A DNA stretch of 64,000 nucleotides from Tenebrio molitor (lineage: Eukaryota > Arthropoda > Insecta > Coleoptera > Tenebrionidae): positions 806,001-870,000 of the forward strand of contig NC_091053.1 in NCBI RefSeq assembly GCF_963966145.1, written 5' to 3'. The notes beneath the pieces are model-generated. The model worked only from the letters and a program-made list of their open reading frames with translations. It was not told the DNA's origin and made no database searches. The position numbers and the translations under genes are program-made. Position 1 is the first letter of the stretch. Every line of letters starts with the position of its first letter. Below are positions 11,701-23,700 of the stretch, piece after piece.

Positions 11701-14700
11701 GTCCAGGAGCGGAATATTCTCGTCGAATATCTTTGGAACACCTCTTGGCAAGGATTAGCAAATTTAAAAAGTGAGTGGAACCCTTACAACATGTACACAC
11801 AAGATTTAGCCATCTAAGCCGGAGCAGCTTGCCCAGATTTCAAACCCTCACCTACTCCAGTGATTGATGACGATGTACTAAAAGTCTTCATCAATCACCC
11901 CAACAGAGAAAATACTTTTTCGACACGTCCATGTACAGTGTGTCGAGTTTAAATATTCATAAGTCCGATTAGGAGTGGCACGTAATTAATTGTCGATGAT
12001 CGAGGAGGTCATCGGCGCACGCTCTAAAAGTAATCCCAATATGTTTTAGATGGGCAAACACATGAAGTTAACCTTACATGTTTAATGTTTATTCAAGCAT
12101 GAAAGCATGATAATATTGCAGTGCAAACAACGTCGGCCACCAGTAACGGCCGCCGCAGACCTCAAAGCATACGCAAAGTAAACCGCAGACCAGAGCTTAA
12201 AAGCTAACATCTCCTGCAGGATATCCTTGATGGAAGTAAATCACTCGGATGTAAAGAGCAAATTGGAAAAATCCAGATCTTGTCAAAGAAACGGACGATC
12301 ATTGCCCGCAAAGGTGGTCAAAGAATTAGAATCCGCTGTGGCTTTTCAACGCACCGACGTCTTTGATAAATCTTTTTTATTGGGTTAAATGCATCAAAAT
12401 GAGGACCGTTAATGTCGTCGTAAATTTTAATACCATACCGAAATAGTGATGGGATCTTCGCGCCCCCCTAATGGATTTATTTTTATTACGAATGGGAGCA
12501 GTTACTTCTGGAACAGACCTAATGGGCAAACGAAAGAGGGTTTTTATATTTTTTACTGATCTTGAGAGACTTACGTCTCACAGGAAACTAGCTGTGAAAT
12601 TATTTTTCAAATTTAAAATTTTTTACATGTGGGAAGTTGTCCCACAACCTCGTAGGTAAAATTTCGGCACATTTAAAAAATACACCCTGTATATCATGTT
12701 TTATAAAATGTACGCCAATGCGAAGTAATCTCTAGGAAACATGCTTTAAAACAAGGAAACCGCATTGGTGTACATTTTATAAAATATGATATACAGGGTG
12801 TATTTTTAAAATGTGCCGAAATTTTACCTACGAGGTTGTTTGACAACGTAGAAGACTGAAAGCAATTAAAAAAATTGTAGCTGAAAAAGTAAATGTCATT
12901 TTATTTTTTGACAGAATTTTTTTGATATTTTTTCCGAGTTCTACATGAAGCCAGTAGCTCGTATATTTTTTACTAGTTGTGAAAGTATTTTTCAAATTTA
13001 AAATTTTTTACAAGTGGGAAGTTGACGCGCATGAGCGCAGCAAGTGTTGTAATCCCAAGCGTGAGACACGGAAATTACTAGCGCAACTTGTGTGTAAATC
13101 AGTTTTTTCACGTGTGAGATTACAATACTTGCTGCGCTCATGCGTGTCAACCTCCCACTTGTAAAAAGTTTTAAATAGAAAATTTCAAAAAAAATTTCAT
13201 AATTAGTTTTCTATGGCATCTAGCTCTCTGCAAATTATTCAAATGGTTTTAGCAGGATCAGTACCAAACTATGGAAACTCCTCTTTGATGTGCTCTGGTT
13301 CAGAAGTAACATTTAGACATCTCCTGCCTCTTTCGGAAAATTGCGAAAGATAGTTTAGGTTTTCAGTCGAATAACGCTTTTCATTCTCTTCTTCAAGTGT
13401 CTACGTTTCAACTGTATTTGTTAATCACACTTTCCTGCCCGAAAATTCGTTCCATCTCGTGAAATATTCGAGCGGGCGATCGCTGAAACCTCCCCAACGA
13501 AACTCTCATCACCTGTAAATAATTAACGAGGCCCGTGCGATCCTCTTGCACTTCCCTGGAACTTTCCTTCTGCCATCCAGACGTAAATTTAAAATGCATA
13601 ATAGCGCCGGTGCGAGTTCGCACATTTTTCTCGCTTTGCATTTCAGGCATTTTGCCGGGCCGAAAAAAAAATTATCATAAAATATTCACTGGGGAAACTA
13701 TATTACAGTTGGGATGAGTTACAGTGGCGCCGTTTCTATAAATCAATGTTTCGTCGGTCCCGGATTGGAAATGAATGCAGGAGCGTCTCCCTGAAAAATT
13801 CCGGCCACCTGGCGACACTAAAACCCACCCCTCTAGAGCCGAGATCTATGCGATTTAATCTGGAATAGTGTCGCCGAGTCTAATGCCTGCGAAAAAACCG
13901 GCTCTAATCACGACTGGTATGGATTTATGGGCTAATTTAACCCTTGATCTCCCAACGAGATTTCTTGCGCTGGATCAAAAATGGATGGGCTCGATAATGA
14001 AGATTTCATCATTCATGTATAAGAAATTGGATTTTAATAATTTAGGGAGCGGTTTGCATCCGATCTGGATGCGGAGGGAGCTCTGTTACAAATATGCTTT
14101 GTCCGAATTTCCTTTCGTTTTTTTTAATCTGATTAAATGGGGTCGTTCGCGGTGACCATATGGTCGACTCGAATATTCCTCGTCTGATTTGATCGAGCCA
14201 TCAATTTTAAAAATCCCTTTCCAGCTGGAGAAACCTCAACTCATTGCCCAACTTTTGAGTGTAGCAATCCCAAGCCATTTACAATACTTAAAGTAAGTAG
14301 TCCTCCTCGACCAAAGTACACACGCTAACCCACTTGTAGATTTAATAAAGCCACCTACTCTACGCTTTCAAGAGAACTAATCTTGAAACACTCGACACGT
14401 TTTTAAGCTATTACTTCAAAGAAACCTGAGTGAAATATTTTCTTATGGAGGTTCGCTCACTTACCAATCACGTACATGTACCCGGAAACTATGAAGGTGT
14501 AGAAATTGGGGGCGTCGGATGAAACTTCGCATTTGTACCGACCGGTGACTTCCGGTTGCACATTTCGCAGGACGACCTCGTTAGGACTGGACTTGCTCAG
14601 CTGAAATTCAAACGTACATTGCGGTTACTGAAAACACACCAAAGTACTAATCGATAACCCATTTACAAGATTTACTGACGTTTATTTGGAAAGTTTGCTT

Positions 14701-17700
14701 AATCCTAGAGGATTATTAAGGACCTTAATAGATTTTGGATATCTATGGGAATGGATAAAAAAAAGTATTAAACGAGTCTGCTGGAGCTCATTTATGTTCC
14801 AAGCCAAAATCCTTCAAGGTATTTATTTCAAATAAAACGTCTGCAAATGTGATTTTTTTTTTCTGCACCGAACCAACTAAAAAGAGCAAAAATAAGAGAT
14901 TGGCGACTCCAACTCGATTATTTTTTAGACTGTTCTCACAAGATTATTTTTAAACAAAAAACAACAATACGTTCCTTACACTTTGAAGCAGATCAAATAT
15001 TAAAACTACGTATTGTAGATTTAATTATGGTGAAACTCATAATTCTATCTCTAAGTTTTGTTGAGAAAATTCGATTTATATATCTTACAAAAATGGTGGA
15101 GGCGCCGTGTTACTTTTTTAATAAAAAGAACGATATCTCCTTTACAGTTTGAGCTAGATCAAAGCTGTAAACTGTATTTTGTATATTTAATATTGACCAA
15201 TCGAATGCAGCAAACTGCATGACCGTATCTCTGACCCCGGCTGAGAAAATTGCATTTACATCTTGGGGAAAATGGTGGAAGCGCCGGGATACTTTTTAAA
15301 TAAAAACATCGATATCTTTTTTACGATTTGAGCTAGACCCAATCTGAAATCTGTCTTTTTTAGATTTAATTATGACAAATCGAATGCAAAAAACTGATAA
15401 CTCTATCTCCAATTTTTGTTGAGAAAATTCGATTTATATGTCTTACAAAAATGGTGGAGGCGCCGGGTTAGTTTTTTAAATAAAATAACGATATCTCCTT
15501 TACAGTTTGAGCTAGATTAAAGCTGTAAACTGTATTTTGTATATTTAATTTTGACTAATCGAATGCAGCAAACTGCATGACCGTATCTCTGACCCCGGCT
15601 GAGAAAATTGCATTTATATCTTGGGGAAAATGGTGGAAGCGCCGGGATACTTTTTAAATAAAAACATCGATATCTTTTTTACGATTTGAGCTAGACCCAA
15701 TCTGAAAACTGTCTTTTTTAGATTTAATTATGACAAATCGAATGCCAAAAAACTGATAACTCTATCTCTAACTTTTGTTGAGAAAATTCGATTTATATGT
15801 CTTACAAAAATGGTGGAGGCGCCGGGTTACATTTTTAATAAAAATAACAATATCTCCTTTACAGTTTGAGCTACATCAAAGCTGTAAACTGTATTTTGTA
15901 TACTTAATTTTGACTAATCAAATGCAGCAAACTGCATGACCGTATCTCTGACCCCGGCTGAGAAAATTGCATTTATATCTTGGGGAAAATGGTGGAAGCG
16001 CCGGGATACTTTTTTAAATAAAAATAACGATATCTCCCTTACGAAGTGAGCTGGATCAAATCTGGAAACTGTATTTGATAGACTTAAGTGGGACGAATCG
16101 AATGCACGAAAGTGCATGGCTCTGTCTCTAACAACTGTTGAGAAAATTGTATTTATATAGCTTGCAAAAATGGTAGAAGAATCAGATTACTGTTTTTAAT
16201 AAAAATACCGATTTTATGTTGTTTATTTATTTCTGATAAAATCTCACAATGGATAAATTGAAGCAAAACAAAACTAAAGTAGAATAACAGAAGAGGAAAT
16301 TTGTTTTGAAGGAAAGCAAAGAAGATGAGAAGAAAAAAAAAGAAAAAGATATTTTTTTAAGATCAAATAAAAAACTACTAGCCCTGTACGTTTAGATTTA
16401 CTTTAAATTTACCGAATGAAATGTTTCGCTTGCGGTTGCAACTTGTCTTTTAATTCCCTTTGGCAGTTCCAATTTTGTAAATTAGCACAGACAGTTGTGC
16501 TCTATGCCACACGAGCAACTCTTTCAAGTTAATTTAGTAAATAGGGAACCCCAAAGTTGGGGCTTTAGAATTTCGCTGTTTAATGGACCGTCGGTGGAAA
16601 TATGGTATGAAAATTTTCCGCTACTCTTTACGGTAAAAACCAGAATTAGTTCATTGCTCAATTTAATCTTAGCACTCGGTGGCAGCGACGTTTTGCATTA
16701 GGCCAATTTATTTGAGCGGCGTTAATTCCCGCTAAAAAATTCTAATTTAAACATAATGAGAAACAGAGCGAGGATAATCATAGTCACGGTTTTTCCCTAT
16801 TTATAAGCGAAGCAGTAGTATACAGGGTGAATCGGGAGGAACGGCCGAAACTCCATGAGCGTATTCACACGCGAAAATAATGTAAAATAAACTCATATTT
16901 TCTTATGCGATTTTCATTTGTTCTCGAGTTATAGCGCGATTAATAAATAATAATTAATGATTTTTTGGGACTATTTTCCACGATTTTCAAAGTGCCCAAA
17001 CGTCCTCCCGTGAGAGCAATCTTAACTGGCGAATTGGACCTACAGGCTTTGTTCCCGTCATACCCCGGGTTCCCCTACTCGAATCTCACCGAGAGCTATG
17101 CACATAATTATACATTTTGGATGATGATGACCGCAGCGTAACATCGCCAGGTCTCCATAATCACAGTCTCAACGCTAACTGAATAATTTCTCGGAAAATT
17201 CTGTTTACGGTTATGAACATCAGACTGTGCATTATCTGAGCGAGCTCAACCCCGAGCCGGCATAATCCCTAAGATATTTGCGCCAGTTTGCGCCTAGATT
17301 TCTTTAATAGTGCCACGCTCTAGATCCAGTCAAAAATGCAAACACTCACGTCGACGTTGAGTCCTGGCAAGGGAAACACCTGCGTGTTGGGCAACTCCTT
17401 GGGGATGAACCTGAAGAACTCTTGTCCTCCTTTGTACCATTTGACCGTGTAGAGGGGTTCCCCTTGGAGGTCGTACTTGCACTGGAGCGTCACCGTGTCC
17501 ATCATCTTGACCGCTTGAGGGATGGACACCCTTACATCCTTGAGGGCATCCCCACCTGCAAACAAGTCGCTTAATTGAGTTCTGGAATGATAGTGTTTGG
17601 AAAGTTGGAGGAGATTGGAGGCTCTTTACCGAGTTTCCCTCACGCATGGCGACGCTTACACGTCTTGAACGGCTCAACCAGGAGCTATTACACAAATGGG

Positions 17701-20700
17701 GTTAGTAATTTTCTTGTGCGTTGTTACGTCGCTCGGTATAGGGGGTAAAGTGGCGTTTCCTACACTTTTGTCTCCCAGGGAGGTGATTGTACGGATTATC
17801 AATTAACCGGAGCGAGGATCGGGTCATTAAAAGCTCAAGCGACTGCTTTAATCTATCGTTTTTAATTGGATCGAATTTAGCAAACAATTATGGTAGTTCG
17901 GCGGAGACAAAGCCGACCGGGTTGAATTGTGTTACAACGGAGAGATATTACCCGGATTCCACAGCGAATGTCACTTAAGTTCGAGTCGACGACGATAATT
18001 GAGTCAAAGGCTTCGATTGCTGCTAAATATTAACAAAATGAAATGGAACCGCCGCACGCTCATGTGGCAAACTTAATTTGTCTACTTTGGTGGAGGAAAA
18101 CAAAGAGCTTCCAAATACAACAAATTGGATTCAACCAGTTCACTTACAGAAAATTTTGCCCAGCGGCTAGTCGAGAGACGAAAGCTTGAAGAAGTACACA
18201 CATTAAGATTCAACAATTAAAAATAATTCTCTTGCAAGCTCAGGAAATCTAATAGAATAAAAAAAATAATTAGAACGAAAAGTTTATTTGAGTCGGTAGC
18301 AATGTCTTCTTTGGAGTTTGAGCTGAATCAAATTTGTAAACTGCATTTTAGAGAATCCATTATCATTACGCAAATAAAATCGAAAAATCCGCATGGTTCT
18401 ATCTCTAATACCTTCTGAGAAATTTTCATTTATATCTTGCAAAAATTGTGAATTATTTTTTCCAGACCGAATCTATAAACAGTTTTCTAGTCTTAATTAT
18501 GATAAATTGAATGCAAAAAACCGTATGACTCACGTAAGAAAAAAATGCAAAAATAATGGAAAACCAGGATTATTCATTAAAAAAATAAAGAGAACGATAT
18601 CTCCCTTATAGTTTAAGCCACATCAAATCTACAAACTGTGTTTTGTGGACCTAATTAGACGAATTCAATGGAAAAAACTATCATGATTCCATCTGTTGAG
18701 GAAAGTAGTTTTATACAGGCTGTCCCAGAGTTGCGAAAAAGCTCCATAAATTGCTTGTTGTTAAAGATATCAACTTTTCGTTTTTTCTAGATGAGAGCTA
18801 TGCTTCTACTGCAATTCGGAAAATATTGCGGTATATATACAGAGTGTCCCAATATTGTAAAAAAATAAAGTTAGGTTTTTTTAAATAGAACCTACCCAGT
18901 TTGATTTCATTTTTGGATTCTATCTTAAATTATGAATCAAATCTGTACAAGTCGTTTTTTTACCCGAATTTCGAATTCCAGGGATCCATCGAAAATTCGT
19001 ACCTTCCAAATTTTTGCACAAAAATTAAAATAATTGACACTGTTTGATTCCTCAATGTTTGCCGCATCTGCTGAGTGTTTACTCAACAACCTACTCAGTC
19101 GCATATGCCGACTGCGATTTTTTAAACATAACAAACTAAAAATGTCAAAAACTCATTTTTTTCAAACGGCACCCCGTATTTATTATTGCCCTGGTCGAAA
19201 GCTTTTTTGACAAGCTTTCCAACGGTATAGGGTTTGCATAGTCGAATGTAAAAATCTAGGGTACTATCCATTTAAAAAAACATAACTTTAGTGTTTTTAT
19301 CATATTGGGACACTCTGTATATATACCGTAATATTTTCCGAATGTGCAGTAGAAGTGTGGCTATCATATAGAAAAAAGAAAAAGTTAATGTCTTTAATAA
19401 TAAAGGAGTTATGGAGCTTTTTCGCAACTCTGGGACACTCTATCTTGCTCGTGGAGTTTGTGTGGATCAAATTTAAAGAGTGTTCTGTAGAGCTAGCTAA
19501 GACGAATCAAATAAAAAACGGGCGGGACTCTTTGTTTCTTAATATCTCTTGAGAAATTTTCAATTATGTACTATGTAAAAACGTTGGAGGTGTCAAGATA
19601 TTTTTCGATAAAAGTAATGGTATCGCCCTTACAGTGTGAACTAGATTAAATCTGAAATCTGGGTTTTGTACATTTTATGATGACGAATAGAATGCAAGAA
19701 ACCGCATGACTCTACCTCTAACACTGGTAGAGAAAATTGCATTTATATTTTGCAGAAATGGTGGAGGCGCCGCGATAGTGTTTAAAATAAAACCAACGAT
19801 ATCTCCTCTAGTATTTAAAATAGATAGAGTCTGGACACTGTGTTTTGCAGACTTAATTATGACGAATCGGATGCAAGAAACAGCATTACTCTACCTTTAA
19901 CACCAATACAGAAAATTGTATTTATATTTTGCAAAAATGGTGGAGGCGCCGGGATAGTGTTTAAAATGAAAACAACGATATCTCCTTTAGGATTTGAGAT
20001 AGACAGAGTCTGGATACTGTGTTTTGTAGACTTAATTATGAAGAATCGGATGCAAGAAACCGCATGACTCTATCTCTAACACCAATAGAGAAAATTGTAT
20101 TTATATTTTGCAAAAATGGTGGAGGCGCCGGGACAGTGCTTTAAATAGAAACAACGATATTTCCTCTACCACTTGAGATAAACTAAATCTGGAAACTGTG
20201 TTTTGTCGACTTAATTATGACCAATCGAATGCCAGAACCCTCATGACTTTATCTTTAATACCAATAAAACAAAAATTATGGAGACGGCAGGATACCTTTT
20301 TAAATAAAATTCACTACAGTGTAAATGTTAACATTGTATCTTATAGAAGGTGATTCGCGAGTAATAATGAGCCCGACAGATTTGAAAATGCAACCCACAA
20401 TACATTTGGAACCTAAAGCTAGATGTGGACGCGGTAAAAATCCAGCTTTACCTTCCAAATGTATTGTGGGTTGCGTTTTCTATTCCGTTCATTATTACTC
20501 GTGAATCACCTTGTATATTTAATTATTATGATGAGTTTAATACATAAAACTCTTCAAGACCAGTCCACGAAACTTTATTTAGGTAAAGAGGAATAAGGGT
20601 AAAATGGTAGAGGTGTCAGCATGTCCAAATGATTTTTTATTATTATTTTATTGAAACAAATGTAAAATAGAACATGTGGAAATTTGGAAAAGTCCATAGG

Positions 20701-23700
20701 GGAAGATTGTTTATTCATAAATCCAATGAAAAATCTGTCAAAGTCTGTCTTTATAAATAATAGCTAGTACAAGTGTTTTAATATCAATCAGGAAAAAATT
20801 CCTTGGAAACCAACTCAAATGTAAGAGAAATTGATATTGATTTTTTTTAAATCTTCACATTGCGATAACAAACATAAAAACAATATGGGATGTATCTATA
20901 ATTCCAGATGATATTAAAGGTTGTGCTGAATGCTGTAATCAGTAAATCGTGTGTTTGCAACGAGCCCGTGCTTTGAATAAACTTTATCATCAGTAAAACG
21001 ATTTCTCGGAGCGCCTAATTCCCTTGAGCTGCAAACGTTAAAATCCGGCAAAAAGGTCTTTCCCACCCTTTTCAATAAATTCCGCGCAGAAAAGATGAGT
21101 CGCCCCGGGCATTTGATGAAGAATTCATCCCTTTGCTCTCGCAGAGATTTAACGGGAGTCCGGGCATCCTCCGTCGGTTGTGTAACGTCGCGTAAACACC
21201 AAATAATGCAAAGGTTCCTCCGCACATATAAAACACAAGTTCCGGTAATCCGCAAAAGGATTATTATGAAGCGCAGGTTAGAAGGGGCCGTTCGAGCGGA
21301 CCGAGATGGGCGGCGGCGTCCAATAAACCGGACTTTTACAACCGCAACAAGCTCCGGGGTGAGAAGCGGACAGCTGTCTTGGGGCGAGACGGGTCTTCGA
21401 CCTATTAGGATTTTTGTCGGATTAACTTGGCGCTGTCAATTAGCGAAAACGCGACTTTTTCGAATTTCTCACGTACATATTCATGAGGGCGGCCGCTGGT
21501 TTAACTTTTCCTGTGTAAACACGGGACATGCACGAGCTCGGGGCTAATTAACCAATTTAAATTTCGGCACACATTTGCGACGGCAAAAAAGGGGAGCGAA
21601 GGCCGACCTGCACGGTTATGCCACTGCGGTAATTGCTCATTTCGGTTCTTTGTCCACCAATTGCACCGTCGCCATATTTACATATCTTCCGCTGGACAAG
21701 GAATATCTCATTCATTACACCCATTTGACACTCTCACATTAGATAATATAGTAGATAATACAGGGTGTTTTTGAAATGCGTGTACAAATTTTAACCACGA
21801 GTTACTGGCTTCATGTAGAACCTCGTAGGTAAAATTTCGGCACATTTTAAAAATACACCCTGTATATCATGTTTTATAAAATGTACGCCAAATGTGCCGA
21901 AATTTTACCCGCGAGGTTCTTTGACAACGTAGAAAATTAAAAGCAATTTAAAAAAAATTATAGCTCAAAAAATAAATGTCATTTTATTTTTTGAGATAGA
22001 ATTTTTTAGAGATTTTTTCCGAGTTCTACATGAAGCCAATAGCTCGTGGTTAAAATTTGTACACGCATTTCAAAAACACCCTGTATCATTAAGAGTAGAA
22101 GTGAGTCTTTTTGTGCTAAGCGCAGATATTGAAGACCGAGGCGAAGTCGAGCTTTAATAGAGCATTCATTTTATGGAAAGGTTCATAATTTGTACCAAAT
22201 AATTCCTGAGTCTCAGCTGAAATTTGAGCGGCGGGGCCGTTGGTAGATTTTCAATAAGTTTTAATGCACGCGTATATTAATCTTGATATGGGAGTAAAAT
22301 TTGAGTGGAGGATCGGGTCAACGAAAGGACCCCGTCGAGGATGCGCCATGAAAGGAATAATAAAGGAATTTCCGTAGATATTGCGCCGTTTCGTAATTAC
22401 ATTTCAATGTATCGCGTCCATATTTGCTGAGGCTGACAAACTGGTTATCCGACCCAGAGAGAAAATAGCCGGGATATGGGAGAATTGCAGAACAAAAGCA
22501 AGCAACGGAAACGATACGATAGGTTTGTTTGTGTATTCTTCTTGGGTACTTTATTATCCTCCCATACAAATATTGGTTTATATTGCATTCGGAAATCTGC
22601 CTTTTTTCATTCTTTGAATATTTATTACGGGAACACACACAAAAATAGAAAACATAACTTGCCCGCTTACGCCATGGTTTATGAGATGATCCCCCTTATT
22701 TATGATTGATATTCTTGCCTAGACCGTCGACATAAATATAATTCCAGAAATAATGCGCCGTGAACACGAACGCCAACCGTTGCGGATCGGTTTCGCCGAC
22801 TCGTCCGCCATATTTAACGCGCCGACCCAAATATAATTAAATACAGTTTAATTAAAAGTTGCAGTCCCGTGTGGCAGATGGTCCGTCGCTATTAACGTTG
22901 CCAGTGGCACCGGATGTTGCATGTCCTTTTTCTAGCTGACCAAATAAAAACATCTCTGATTTAATGAAGACCGAGCTAAAGTTGAGTTAACACGTGCGTC
23001 CGGCCGACAGGCGGCGCATCAATCACTCCACTTGTTTTAGATTCCTGCATGCCGGAATATTAGCTGGAATATTATGGGAATATGGGATGTGGGTGGAGCC
23101 ATCAAAACAGGTGACACAACCAATTTGGTTACGACGCACATGTAACTTGGTTACGAGCGCAAAGGACGTGGAACTGGCGCCGAACGTCAAACGAATCCTG
23201 CGTTTGATTGACGCCGAATTTGCCGTAATCGTCCTGCAGGACTAGCGACGGGAAAACATCCTACACAAGAAATACAAGCGACAAAAGAACTTAAATATCT
23301 CACCGAACGAGTCGACTTTACGTTAATTCAAGTGCGTGGTAAATTGTGATGAGTTTGTGATAAGCGAAACTGCGTTGTGATGTGTAATAAAGCACGTTGC
23401 GAATTGTGACTTTGTGAAAAGAGAAGTTGTGATAGCGATTCTAACGAATCGAGTTTGTGACTGAGTTGTAAATTGTGACGAGTCTGTGACAAGCGAAACT
23501 GTGATACCAACACTAGTGTGAGCTTTTTCCTGAAGAGTCGAAGAAAATTCACTTGGTAGATTGAAAAACGAATCGAACGATTTGTAACTAATTAACTAAT
23601 ATCATCACAAACTCAACCTCCCACTCCTTTTAATTTTTTTGTGTAAAAAACAAAAACATTATTTCCACTCGACGATATCTCAGCTTCCCCTTTATATCTT

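Larger units (their letters stand above)
9796..14464 (-). other. Intron 3 of the Beat-like gene
   Basis: GT at 14464-14463 and AG at 9797-9796. It contains a palindromic MITE (10869-11041) and a composite block of palindromes (12585-13210). The remainder (for example 9810-10860, 11060-12580, 13230-14430) shows no gene or recognised element. Confidence 0.5.
14601..17349 (-). other. Intron 2 of the Beat-like gene
   Basis: GT at 17349-17348 and AG at 14602-14601. About 45% of it is a satellite array (14970-16215). A lone MITE-type end lies at 16823. Nothing else was assigned. Confidence 0.6.

Noticed and set aside
17330..17695. 121-codon minus-strand frame across exon 2
   Set aside because: It is a different frame over the real exon; the Ig motifs are read only in the frame used for exon 2.
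21095..21547. 150-codon plus-strand open frame
   Set aside because: Arginine-rich composition from local G+C bias, no domain, no supporting signals.
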